Of a stretch of 23,179 nt of DNA, positions 15,477 to 23,122 are shown piece by piece. This stretch comes from an uncultured Ruminococcus sp. GTDB taxonomy: Bacteria > Bacillota > Clostridia > Oscillospirales > Ruminococcaceae. Below the pieces are notes generated by a model. That model did no database searches and was not told the origin of the DNA. It saw nothing but the letters and a program-made list of their open reading frames with translations. A program made the position numbers and the translations under genes. Every line of letters begins with the position of its first letter. Position 1 is the stretch's first letter. The stretch lies in NCBI GenBank assembly GCA_947174965.1, contig CAMWKY010000003.1, positions 1-23,179 on the forward strand, read 5' to 3'.

Positions 15477-16947
15477 TCCTGGTGAGCTTAATCTGTATGC
15501 CATAACGGACAGAGAGTGCCTGAAAGGTAAAGACATGAAGTTGCAGATTGAACTTGCAATACAAGGCGGAGCAACTATAATACAACTCCGTGAAAAGAAT
15601 ATCACTACAGAAGAACTTGCTAAAATCGCAGGAGAACTTGTCCCGATATGCCATAAGCACGGAGTAAAACTCATAGTAAATGACGACTGGAAAGCGGCAA
15701 GATTAAGTGGTGCGGACGGTGTACACGTCGGACTGGAAGATACATCAGTAGCGGAAATACGTGCAAATACTGATACAGCTTTTATTGTAGGTGCAACCGC
15801 AAAAACAGTGGAGCAGGCACAGAAAGCTGCAAAACAGGGTGCAAGCTATATCGGTGTAGGAGCAGTTTTTCCGTCTCCGACAAAGAAAAACGCTGTAAGA
15901 ATTACTCCTGATGAACTCCGTGAGATATGCAGGAGCGTCAGTATTCCTGCCGTAGCAATCGGCGGAATCACCAAAGAAAACGTGTGGGAACTGCGTGGGT
16001 GCGGAAACAGAGGTATTGCAGTAGTATCGGCGGTTTTCGGTGCAGACAATCCGTATACAGCAACAAAGGAACTTGCTGAAACGTGGCAAAAGGTATACCA
16101 CACACGCACAGCACTTACTATAGCAGGAAGTGACTGTTCAGGCGGAGCAGGTATACAGGCAGATATTAAGACAATGCAGGCACACGGAGTATATGCAATG
16201 AGTGCAATAACTGCACTTACCGCACAGAATACAACAGGTATAACAGGTATATATGAAGTACCGCCTGAATTTGTTGCACAGCAGATTGACATGGTTTTCA
16301 GCGATATACGTCCCGACGCTGTAAAAATCGGCATGATTTCAGGTGCTGAAACAGCAGAAGTGATTGCCGACAGACTGAAATACTGGAAAGCTGAAAATAT
16401 AGTTGTTGACCCTGTTGCAGTTGCGACAAGTGGTGCGGATTTGAGCAGTAAATCAGCTTATGAGGCAGTAAAAGAACTGCTATTCCCGATTTCGACACTT
16501 GTAACACCTAATATTCCCGAAGCTGAACTGATAACAGGTGTAAAAATCAACGATTTGAAAAATATGTATGAATCGGCGAAAGTTATTGCTGAAAAGTACG
16601 GCTGTAATGTACTTTGCAAAGGCGGTCACCTTAAAGAAAGTGCAGACGACCTGCTTTACGGAAATAATGGGAAGTACCAATTTTTTGAGGGCAAAAAAAT
16701 TGATAGTCCAAATACTCACGGAACAGGCTGTACACTGTCAAGTGCAATAGCATCAAATTTTGCATTGGGTTATCCTTTGAATGCCTCGATTGGTAAGGCA
16801 AAACAGTTTATAAATGATTGTCTTGAATCGGGGTTGAATTTAGGTAAAGGAAATGGAATGCTTGACCATTATTTTAAAAATGAAAAGTATGTATCAATGG
16901 AAGCGGAGATATTTAAAAATATTATAAGAAAGAGGGCTGTTTTATGA
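15466..16947 (+). CDS. thiED: bifunctional thiamine-phosphate synthase / HMP(-P) kinase (ThiE-ThiD fusion)
   Basis: A 493-aa fusion. The N-terminal ThiE domain (about 8-212) has QLREK (R42, K44), VNDDW (N72, D73), DGVHVGLED (84-92), [10 protein letters not shown] and AIGGI; it joins thiazole phosphate to HMP pyrophosphate. The C-terminal ThiD domain (from A216, [18 protein letters not shown]) has VVDPV (D315), TPNIPEAE and the anion-hole motif HGTGCT (C422), and phosphorylates HMP and HMP-P. Joining the two consecutive steps may channel HMP-PP. The order ThiE-ThiD is the reverse of the ThiD-ThiE fusions I know best. AAGGAG is 9 nt before ATG; it overlaps tenI by 11 nt and thiC by 4 nt (ATGA). 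Confidence 0.95.
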   Translation: MNLNPGELNLYAITDRECLKGKDMKLQIELAIQGGATIIQLREKNITTEELAKIAGELVPICHKHGVKLIVNDDWKAARLSGADGVHVGLEDTSVAEIRANTDTAFIVGATAKTVEQAQKAAKQGASYIGVGAVFPSPTKKNAVRITPDELREICRSVSIPAVAIGGITKENVWELRGCGNRGIAVVSAVFGADNPYTATKELAETWQKVYHTRTALTIAGSDCSGGAGIQADIKTMQAHGVYAMSAITALTAQNTTGITGIYEVPPEFVAQQIDMVFSDIRPDAVKIGMISGAETAEVIADRLKYWKAENIVVDPVAVATSGADLSSKSAYEAVKELLFPISTLVTPNIPEAELITGVKINDLKNMYESAKVIAEKYGCNVLCKGGHLKESADDLLYGNNGKYQFFEGKKIDSPNTHGTGCTLSSAIASNFALGYPLNASIGKAKQFINDCLESGLNLGKGNGMLDHYFKNEKYVSMEAEIFKNIIRKRAVL

Positions 16948-18257
16948 GAGAATACGCAACACAAATGGAGGCGGCAAAAAAAGGTATTATTACACCTGAA
17001 ATGAAGATTGTCGCACAGAAAGAATATATCAGCGAACAGGAATTGTGTGGACTTGTTGCAAAAGGTGAAGTATGTATACCATGCAATATCAATCACAAGT
17101 CAATTTCACCGGAGGGAATCGGCACAAAGATGCGTACTAAGATTAATGTAAATCTTGGTATTTCAGGAGACTGCAACAACTATGACAATGAGATGAAAAA
17201 AGTTGATATGGCTATAAAGTACGGTGCAGAAGCTATCATGGATTTGAGTAACTACGGCAAGACAAATACTTTTCGTACACAGCTTATTGAAAAATCTCAC
17301 GCAATGATTGGTACAGTTCCTATGTATGATGCTATCGGTTATCTTGAAAAGGACTTGCTTGAAATTACAGCAGAAGATTTCCTGAAAGTTGTAAAGGCAC
17401 ACGCTGAAAATGGTGTTGACTTCATGACAATTCATGCAGGAATAAACAAGCGTACTATTGAAGCGTTTATGCGTGACAAACGTAAGATGAATATAGTATC
17501 TCGTGGCGGTTCACTTCTTTTTGCGTGGATTATGATGACTGGCAATGAAAATCCGTTTTATGAGTATTATGATGATGTACTTGATATACTCCGTGAATAT
17601 GATGTAACAATAAGTCTTGGTGACGCACTCCGTCCGGGCTGTATTGACGATTCAACAGATGCAGGACAGATTTGTGAACTTATTGAGCTGGGAGCATTGA
17701 CTGAAAGAGCGTGGGCGAAAGATGTGCAGGTAATGGTTGAAGGTCCTGGACATATGGCAATGAATGAGATTGAAGCCAATATGAAATTGCAGAAGCGTAT
17801 CTGTCATAATGCACCGTTTTATGTTCTTGGACCTCTTGTAACTGATATTGCACCGGGATATGACCATATCACATCAGCAATAGGCGGAGCAATTGCGGCG
17901 GCAAGCGGAGCAGATTTCCTTTGCTATGTTACACCTGCCGAACATCTTAGACTGCCTGATATTGATGACGTAAAAGAGGGTATTATGGCAAGTAAAATTG
18001 CAGCTCATGCGGCTGATATTGCAAATGGCGTACCTCATGCAACTGATGCTGATAATGCAATGGCAGAGGCAAGACACGAAGTTTACTGGGAAAAGATGTT
18101 CAGTATTGCAATTGACTCCGATAAAGCAAGGGCATATTTTGAGAGTACACCGCCGTCCGACCGCCATACCTGTTCAATGTGCGGAAAAATGTGTGCTGTT
18201 CGTACAACAAATAAGATTTTAAACGGTGAAAAGGTTGACTTCTGTACAGAAAAGTGA
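16944..18257 (+). CDS. thiC: phosphomethylpyrimidine synthase ThiC
   Basis: A radical SAM enzyme that rearranges aminoimidazole ribotide into HMP phosphate. Core motifs: [112 protein letters not shown]. The C-terminal cluster motif is CSMCGKMC (C410, C413, C417), a CX2CX3C form one residue shorter than in E. coli, which I believe is normal for the short ThiC of clostridia. At 437 aa it lacks the N-terminal domain of the long proteobacterial form. Last gene of the thi operon; no terminator follows, and a promoter for the next gene lies over its last codons. Confidence 0.97.
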   Translation: MREYATQMEAAKKGIITPEMKIVAQKEYISEQELCGLVAKGEVCIPCNINHKSISPEGIGTKMRTKINVNLGISGDCNNYDNEMKKVDMAIKYGAEAIMDLSNYGKTNTFRTQLIEKSHAMIGTVPMYDAIGYLEKDLLEITAEDFLKVVKAHAENGVDFMTIHAGINKRTIEAFMRDKRKMNIVSRGGSLLFAWIMMTGNENPFYEYYDDVLDILREYDVTISLGDALRPGCIDDSTDAGQICELIELGALTERAWAKDVQVMVEGPGHMAMNEIEANMKLQKRICHNAPFYVLGPLVTDIAPGYDHITSAIGGAIAAASGADFLCYVTPAEHLRLPDIDDVKEGIMASKIAAHAADIANGVPHATDADNAMAEARHEVYWEKMFSIAIDSDKARAYFESTPPSDRHTCSMCGKMCAVRTTNKILNGEKVDFCTEK

Positions 18258-18263
18258 TATAAT
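18235..18263 (+). promoter_or_regulatory. promoter of the dockerin-esterase gene, overlapping the end of thiC
   Basis: TTGACT (18235-18240), 17-bp spacer, TATAAT (18258-18263) with an extended TGA just before the -10. The -35 and spacer lie in the last thiC codons and stop. A transcript starting near 18270 would have a leader of about 27 nt with GGAGG at 18283-18287. Confidence 0.85.
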
Positions 18264-18296
18264 ATGATTAATAAATCTGAATGGAGGTTATTAATC

Positions 18297-19697
18297 ATGA
18301 AGAAATTTATTTCAGCAGTATCAGCAGTGGCACTTCTTATATCTTCAATACCTGCAATGAATACTGTTTCACAGGTATCGGCAGAAGATGATGCCATAAA
18401 GATTATGTGCATAGGTGATTCAATCACGGACGGCTATACAAGTGAATATATCGGCTCATATCGTAAATTCATTTGCCATAATCTTATGACAATGGATTAT
18501 AATGTTGACATGGTAGGCGCAAAGGAAAGTGAATGGGCATCTTCATACACAGACGAGGAAACAGGTGAAACGTGGTCGTTTGACAACGATAATACGGGCT
18601 ACAGCGGATATGCCATTAAAGAGTATAGCGGACGTTCGGGCATATACGAAACGCTCATATCAACAGACTGTCTTGCAAAGACAAAGCCTGATATTGTTAC
18701 ATTGCAGATTGGAACGAATGATGTCATTGATAATCATGATATTGATACAGCAGGGGAGAGACTTGAAGTACTTGTTGACTACATTCTTGATAATATTCCG
18801 CAGGACGCAACACTTTTCATTTCTCCGATTCCTCCGCTTGACCCGAACAGAAGTGAAGTTTACGACTGGTTCAGCAATTACCGTCATTCTTCCGACTGGT
18901 CGGAGCAGTACAATGATGATATGGCTGCAATGAATGTTGAGATTTCACTCATGCAGTATAACACACAGGTTATGGCAGTTGCATCTAAAAAGAAGCAGGA
19001 GGGCAAGAATGTTGTATTTTCAGAAGCTGCATTTGAAATAACGGACGTAAAAACACAGCTTTTCGACGGTGTACACCCGAATAATGCAGGTTATAAGGCA
19101 ATGGGTGAAAAGTGGGTTGAAACTATTGACAAATATCTGACAGAAAAATCGTCTGCTGAATCCACAACAACATTTGCAATAACAGAGACTACAACTACAG
19201 AAACAGTTGCAACAACGCAGACAACTACTACAGAAACGGCTGCAACAACACAGACAACTACTACTGATTTTTTACTTATTCCGATAGTAACTACAACTAC
19301 AACAGAGGGCAACACTACATTCAATGTAGGCGACCTTGTAAAGCTTATACACTATGTTCTTGATTGTCCGATTGCATATGAAGAAGATGAGATTAAGAGA
19401 TATGACCTGAATAATGACGGCGGAATAGATGTTTTTGATGTTATTCTTATGAGAGATGCTGTTATTGGCAACGTTGAAAAACTTCTGGAAAAGCGTAAGG
19501 AACTTGGTGACGATAAATTTCTTGATTTGAGTGATGCCTGTCATATTGTGATTTATCCTGATGAATACTATGAAACAACTACAACAACTACTGCACCGAA
19601 AAAAGCAATAGCAAGTGAAATCGCAGAACTTGACAAACCCGACAGAACAGAAGAAAATATTATCATTGACTGGGAAAATAATAGTATATTGTCATAA
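18297..19697 (+). CDS. secreted CE3-like SGNH esterase with dockerin
   Basis: A 466-aa secreted enzyme. The signal peptide is cut after VSA (29). The SGNH hydrolase domain (about 33-280) has IMCIGDSITDGY (Ser42), GYSGYAI, the GTND block (139-142) and the Asp/His pair in DGVHPNN (D257, H260). The pattern is like carbohydrate esterase family 3, which removes acetyl groups from xylan. A Thr-rich linker (about 288-330) leads to a dockerin (about 335-397). Its second calcium loop is canonical (DLNNDGGIDVFD, from D370), but the first repeat (FNVGDLVKLIHYVLD) lacks the usual DxNxDG residues. About 70 residues follow, with a second Thr run. The dockerin implies attachment to a cohesin scaffold at the cell surface. 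ATG 18297 has GGAGG 9 nt upstream and gives the signal peptide; upstream in-frame codons are disregarded. Confidence 0.92.
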   Translation: MKKFISAVSAVALLISSIPAMNTVSQVSAEDDAIKIMCIGDSITDGYTSEYIGSYRKFICHNLMTMDYNVDMVGAKESEWASSYTDEETGETWSFDNDNTGYSGYAIKEYSGRSGIYETLISTDCLAKTKPDIVTLQIGTNDVIDNHDIDTAGERLEVLVDYILDNIPQDATLFISPIPPLDPNRSEVYDWFSNYRHSSDWSEQYNDDMAAMNVEISLMQYNTQVMAVASKKKQEGKNVVFSEAAFEITDVKTQLFDGVHPNNAGYKAMGEKWVETIDKYLTEKSSAESTTTFAITETTTTETVATTQTTTTETAATTQTTTTDFLLIPIVTTTTTEGNTTFNVGDLVKLIHYVLDCPIAYEEDEIKRYDLNNDGGIDVFDVILMRDAVIGNVEKLLEKRKELGDDKFLDLSDACHIVIYPDEYYETTTTTTAPKKAIASEIAELDKPDRTEENIIIDWENNSILS

Positions 19698-19702
19698 TTC
19701 AT

Positions 19703-19733
19703 TCAGCGGAGCAAAAAACTCCGCTGATTTTTT
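19703..19733 (+). terminator. intrinsic terminator after the esterase gene
   Basis: Nine-bp stem TCAGCGGAG/CTCCGCTGA with a CAAAAAA loop, followed by six T. It starts 5 nt after the stop codon and separates the esterase from the VTC cluster. Confidence 0.94.
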
Positions 19734-19773
19734 CACTCAACTTTCACAAAAATCACAGAAATATTTCCATTTC

Positions 19774-19806
19774 TTTAAGATTATTTTAAGATAACAGATT
19801 TATAAT
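19774..19806 (+). promoter_or_regulatory. activator-type promoter with TTTAAG-N5-TTTAAG direct repeat
   Basis: TTTAAG at 19774-19779 and again at 19785-19790, five bases apart (11-bp period), then exactly 10 bp to a perfect TATAAT (19801-19806). No -35 hexamer is found at the right distance. This is the arrangement established for CiaR-regulated promoters in Streptococcus and typical of OmpR-family response regulators that replace the -35. It lies about 40 bp in front of the VTC gene, on the far side of a terminator, so it should control the whole cluster. Which regulator binds it is unknown. Confidence 0.75.
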
Positions 19807-19847
19807 ATAGTCATAAAGTTAATTCACACCTGAAAGGAGTAAGATAC

Positions 19848-20636
19848 ATGGCTATAAATACATTTGCAAGAAAGGAAATAAAGTTTCTGCTTGACATGAA
19901 TCAGTATCATGAACTTATTGAAACTATAAGCGAATATATGAATCCTGATAAGTATTGCATAGGCGGTAAAGAGTATGGCATATATAATATTTACTATGAT
20001 ACTTCTGATGATTTTCTTATCCGTGAATCTCTTGCAAAACCTTATTACAAGGAAAAAATCCGCTTGAGAAGTTATTATTCGCCTGCTGAACCTGATGCAC
20101 CTGTTTTTCTTGAAATAAAGAAAAAAATCGGCGGTATCGTGACAAAACGACGTGTTTCAATGACGCTTGCGGAGAGTGACGAATATTTTGCAACACGTCA
20201 TAAACCTGAAATAAAGAAGTACATAACAGGACAGGTTTTCACAGAACTTGATGCTTTTCTCAATCATTACCCGATTATTCCGAAGCAGTATATCAGTTAT
20301 CAGCGTGAAGCTTTTTTCGGTAAGGATAACAAGGATTTCCGTCTGACATTTGACAGAAAGATTACTGAACGTCGTTACGATTTGCATTTGAGCAATGAAA
20401 GTTATGGCAACTATATAATCGGTGCAGACCAGAGACTTATGGAAGTCAAGGTAGGTGACTCAATGCCTGCATGGCTGGTGCAGAAACTTTCGGAACTTGG
20501 CATATACAAGACAAGTTTTTCAAAATACGGCAGAGCCTACGCAAATTTTGTTAAGGAGCAGGCAAACAAAAGCCATATTCAGATTTCAGGTATATCAATG
20601 GTAAACAATAAAATTTTAGTAAACAGGAGCGTATGA
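19848..20636 (+). CDS. VTC-domain protein (polyphosphate-polymerase-like tunnel enzyme)
   Basis: A 262-aa cytoplasmic protein of the VTC (PF09359-type) family. In yeast Vtc4 this tunnel domain polymerises ATP gamma-phosphate into polyphosphate. The basic and acidic tunnel residues appear in order: RKEIKF (R8, E10, K12), KIRLRSY (K70, R72, R74), FLEIKKK (E89, K91), KRR (100-102), YQREAF, FDRKI, LMEVKVGD (E199, K201) and SFSKYGRAY. It has no signal peptide and no SPX domain. AAAGGAG precedes the ATG. The DUF4956 membrane protein begins 3 nt after its stop. Polyphosphate synthesis is inferred from the fold; bacterial members are little studied and another polyanion substrate or a binding role is possible. 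Confidence 0.9.
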   Translation: MAINTFARKEIKFLLDMNQYHELIETISEYMNPDKYCIGGKEYGIYNIYYDTSDDFLIRESLAKPYYKEKIRLRSYYSPAEPDAPVFLEIKKKIGGIVTKRRVSMTLAESDEYFATRHKPEIKKYITGQVFTELDAFLNHYPIIPKQYISYQREAFFGKDNKDFRLTFDRKITERRYDLHLSNESYGNYIIGADQRLMEVKVGDSMPAWLVQKLSELGIYKTSFSKYGRAYANFVKEQANKSHIQISGISMVNNKILVNRSV

Positions 20637-20639
20637 TTT

Positions 20640-21389
20640 ATGTTAGCATTATTTGATTTTTTTGGAAATGTTTTAACCAAAGTAGACAACAGCACATCTG
20701 ATATTTTTTCAGGTTCGTCAACAACATTGATTCCAAATATATCGTTCAGCGAATTTGGAATATGTGTCGGTTCGGCACTTGTAATAGGCTTTTTAATCAG
20801 TCTTGTATACATATTCTGCCACAGAAAAGAGGGCTACTCACAAAGCTATGTGCTTACAATAATCATGCTCCCGACAATTGTATCACTTATTCTTTTGTTG
20901 ATTAACACAACAGCAGGTGCATTAAGTCTGGCAGGAGCATTTACACTTGTTCGATTCAGAAGTGCGGCAGGTGACCCGAAAGACATAGCATATATATTCT
21001 TTGCAATGGCATCAGGTGTTGCCTGCGGTATAGGCTATGTGGGATTTGCAGTAGTATTCTTTATCATTCTTGGAATTGTAATGATAGCACTTTCAGAAAT
21101 GAATTTCGGTGGCTGTAAGACAAATCACATGACATTGAAAATCACAATCCCCGAAAATCTTGATTATCAGGGAGTATTTGACCCTGTTCTTGCAAAATAT
21201 ACTACATTCAACAAGCTCCGCCGTGTAAAGACAACAAATTTCGGCACACTTTTTGAGCTGATTTATTCAGTTGATGTAAGAAATGACATAGACCAGAAAA
21301 AATTCATTGATGAACTTCGTGCATTAAATGGAAATATGACAATAAACCTTGTATTTTTCAAGTATGATGACAAGATTTATGAAAGCTGA
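20640..21389 (+). CDS. DUF4956-family membrane protein
   Basis: A 249-aa integral membrane protein. Likely helices are at 41-60, 70-90, 116-133 and 134-151, with a hydrophobic Gly/Ala-rich stretch at 92-104 that may be re-entrant. The striking motif is AGAFTLVRFRSAAGDPKD (98-115), with two Arg and an Asp/Lys at a membrane edge, which could contact an anionic polymer. Residues about 160-249 form a soluble, probably cytoplasmic alpha/beta domain (HMTLKITIPENLDY...). AGGAG lies 10 nt upstream of ATG, and it is coupled to the VTC gene. From memory, VTC and DUF4956 genes often occur together. A channel or anchor role for the VTC partner is inference. Confidence 0.88.
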   Translation: MLALFDFFGNVLTKVDNSTSDIFSGSSTTLIPNISFSEFGICVGSALVIGFLISLVYIFCHRKEGYSQSYVLTIIMLPTIVSLILLLINTTAGALSLAGAFTLVRFRSAAGDPKDIAYIFFAMASGVACGIGYVGFAVVFFIILGIVMIALSEMNFGGCKTNHMTLKITIPENLDYQGVFDPVLAKYTTFNKLRRVKTTNFGTLFELIYSVDVRNDIDQKKFIDELRALNGNMTINLVFFKYDDKIYES

Positions 21390-21402
21390 TATATAAAAAA
21401 AT

Positions 21403-21430
21403 TCTCTCTCTGTTTATAAATGGAGAGAGA
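21403..21430 (+). other. stem-loop between the DUF4956 and lipoprotein genes
   Basis: Eight-bp perfect stem TCTCTCTC/GAGAGAGA (21403-21410 with 21423-21430) around a 12-nt AT-rich loop. Downstream on the plus strand is TATTATTATT, a poor U-tract. On the minus strand the same stem is followed by AATTTTTTTATAT, which would make a better terminator. On the coding strand it may act as a partial terminator or an RNA stability/processing element lowering or separating expression of the third gene. Confidence 0.55.
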
Positions 21431-21458
21431 TATTATTATTGACAGGGGTGATTTTATT

Positions 21459-22685
21459 ATGAGTTACAAAAGAATTATTGTTGCAGTCATGTCAATGCTT
21501 ATGCTGACAGCCTGCGGAGAAAATACAGAATCTGAAATATCATCAGAGCCGATTGTTACAGAGAGTACAACAGAAAAAGTTGAAACTACAATAACAACTG
21601 AAACTACTGAAACTACCAGAAAATCGACTACAGTTGAATCAACAGAAAAAGCGACAACTTCAACTACAGCCGAAAAAACAACTACAGTTAAAAAAACAAT
21701 TGAAAACAATAAAACAACTACAGCTGAAAAAGTGTCAGTAACAACTAAAACTGCTGAAACTACTGAAAAGGTTACAGAGGTGACAACAGAGGCAGTTACA
21801 GAGGAAGCAAGCAAATATGATGCTGAATTTAATCTTGCTGAAACTCCGTATGTTGAGATAACAAAAGGCGGAGATTATATAGTGAGAGGTTATACGGCAG
21901 ACGGACAAATATACATAAATACACAATCAGAAGAAAAAGTTGAGCTGACCCTTGATGGCGTGGATATTTCATGCCAGTCAAGTTCTGCAATACTTGTAAA
22001 TCAGGCTAAACGCTGTATAATAAAGCTTGCTGAAGGAAGTACAAACTATCTACGTGACGGCGGAAATGACAAGGTAAATGACGGTGTGATTTTTTCAAAT
22101 GATACATTGCGATTAAAAGGCAAAGGTTCTCTTGAAATAAATTCAGGCAATGCTCATGGTATAGCAAGTGATGATGATGTTATAATTGAAAGCGGAACAT
22201 ATATAATAAATGCTGTAAAAACAGGAATAACAGCCCATGATGATATAACAATCAACGGCGGAGACTTACAGATTTCAGGAGGTACTAACGGTATAAAATC
22301 AAAGGGAACTGTAAATATAAACGGCGGAAATATGTATATATCGGGCGGAGAAAAAGAGGAAAAAAGCTCAATTTATGCTTCTGTTTCATTCAGCTATACT
22401 GGCGGAAAAGTTTTCGCATACGGAAATCAGGTTACACCGCCCGCATTTACTCCGAATCCGTATATTGTTGTAAATTATGCCGACGGCATTTCAGCAGGAA
22501 ATACTATAGGTCTTGTACTTAACGGTGCAGAAAATGCTGTTCTTTATCCGCAGAAAAACTTGAAATGTATTCTTATGCTTGCTCCTGAAATATGTGTCAA
22601 TGATACTTTTACAGCGTATCTTAACGGAACAGCATCATCAGATTTTACAGTATCAGAGGGACAGAATATTTTCACAATAGAATAG
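21459..22685 (+). CDS. Thr-rich lipoprotein with Cthe_2159/DUF4353-type beta-helix domain
   Basis: A 408-aa lipoprotein: signal peptide with lipobox LTAC (Cys19), then a long Thr/Glu/Lys-rich spacer (about 28-120), probably a flexible or glycosylated stalk. The C-terminal domain (about 125-408) has turns such as GDYIVRGYTADGQIYI, VELTLDGVDI, NDGVIFSNDTLRLKGKGSLEI, NAHGIASDDDVIIESGTY and repeated NGGD/NGGN steps. These are the right-handed beta-helix repeats of the Cthe_2159 family, whose founding member was reported to bind cellulose and acidic sugars. ATG 21459 follows AGGGGTG by 8 nt and yields the lipoprotein signal; the in-frame ATG at 21420 lies in the hairpin and is rejected. It is the third gene after the VTC and DUF4956 genes, without its own clear promoter. 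Confidence 0.88.
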   Translation: MSYKRIIVAVMSMLMLTACGENTESEISSEPIVTESTTEKVETTITTETTETTRKSTTVESTEKATTSTTAEKTTTVKKTIENNKTTTAEKVSVTTKTAETTEKVTEVTTEAVTEEASKYDAEFNLAETPYVEITKGGDYIVRGYTADGQIYINTQSEEKVELTLDGVDISCQSSSAILVNQAKRCIIKLAEGSTNYLRDGGNDKVNDGVIFSNDTLRLKGKGSLEINSGNAHGIASDDDVIIESGTYIINAVKTGITAHDDITINGGDLQISGGTNGIKSKGTVNINGGNMYISGGEKEEKSSIYASVSFSYTGGKVFAYGNQVTPPAFTPNPYIVVNYADGISAGNTIGLVLNGAENAVLYPQKNLKCILMLAPEICVNDTFTAYLNGTASSDFTVSEGQNIFTIE

Positions 22686-22799
22686 TATACAAATGATTAA
22701 TAAGTAATATCAAAAAATATATTAACAGAAATTTAAATATTTTTTTCAAAAAAATAAGAAAAAAGTACATTATTTTATAGTTGAGTTTACTATATTGTA

Positions 22800-22828
22800 T
22801 TGCAAATTATTCCATTTTGCAATATAAT
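22800..22828 (+). promoter_or_regulatory. promoter overlapped by a palindrome, upstream of the candidate ncRNA
   Basis: TTGCAA (22800-22805), 17-bp spacer, TATAAT (22823-22828). It is embedded in an inverted repeat, TATTGCAAA (22798-22806) with TTTGCAATA (22816-22824), extendable to 22791-22831 with one mismatch, which could be a repressor operator. An A-rich stretch upstream (about 22745-22765) resembles an UP element. The predicted transcript start is near 22835, with no credible start codon and ribosome site behind it. Confidence 0.65.
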
Positions 22829-22831
22829 ATA

Positions 22832-22916
22832 TATAGCAATTGAAATTTAGTATTCAGAATAAGTATTTAACCCTCTCAATATACTTATTAAATGTGTATT
22901 ATTTTAAATTGCTATA
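22832..22916. repeat. 85-bp imperfect inverted repeat
   Basis: Outer arms TATAGCAATT (22832-22841) and AATTGCTATA (22907-22916) pair perfectly, and inner arms AATAAGTAT (22858-22866) and ATACTTATT (22881-22889) also pair perfectly. A 14-nt loop contains CCCTCTC. The middle sections pair partly. It could be the 5' hairpin of a structured RNA or a MITE-like element; it has no coding content. Confidence 0.7.
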
Positions 22917-23122
22917 GGAACACAGCCTATTTTAAAAGTCTTTGCTGTACGCTGTTAATAAATGGTGTTCAGATTTAAGTACATGGTTTGTGGTTTTTTC
23001 ATGTTTTCTATTCTCAATAACTTATTTTAACTTATTATTTTATGGCTTGACCCTCAGTGCTAGACGGTTTTTTACCGTAAGGGTCACATTCTGCATCTCT
23101 CATTCAGAGGTGCATTTTTTTT
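22835..23122 (+). ncRNA. candidate structured non-coding RNA or leader, about 285 nt
   Basis: Between a promoter and an intrinsic terminator lie several base-paired elements. In order: the 85-nt hairpin (22832-22916); GAACAC (22918-22923) with GTGTTC (22965-22970), with an ACAGC/GCTGT option inside; TGACCCT (23048-23054) with AGGGTCA (23080-23086), enclosing ACGGT/ACCGT (23064-23078) with the 9-nt bulge CAGTGCTAG on one side; then the terminator. I do not recognise it as tmRNA, RNase P, SRP, T-box or a riboswitch class I know. The window ends 57 bases after the terminator, so a free small RNA and the attenuated leader of a gene beyond the edge cannot be told apart. No protein gene is seen in 22686-23179. 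Confidence 0.5.
23092..23122 (+). terminator. intrinsic terminator of the candidate ncRNA
   Basis: Nine-bp stem TGCATCTCT/AGAGGTGCA (one T-G wobble) with a CATTC loop and eight T. No coding sequence leads into it, so it must end a non-coding transcript or an attenuated leader. Confidence 0.9.

Noticed and set aside
18171..18194. ThiC cluster motif one residue shorter than CX2CX4C
   Set aside because: I considered a defect, but the rest of the protein is intact and the short spacing fits clostridial short-form ThiC as I know it.
19143..19290. Repetitive ACA/ACT-rich DNA as a satellite or CRISPR-like array
   Set aside because: It is coding sequence for a Thr-rich linker, without regular spacers; no CRISPR array was seen anywhere in the window.
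21464..21814. Val/Ser-rich frame opposite the Thr-rich lipoprotein spacer, and a similar one at 19091-19324
   Set aside because: Antisense of ACA/ACT threonine codons automatically gives valine and serine; no start signals.
22955..22985. AATGGTGTTC resembling part of a fluoride riboswitch
   Set aside because: Only a short coincidence; the surrounding pseudoknot residues of that class are missing.
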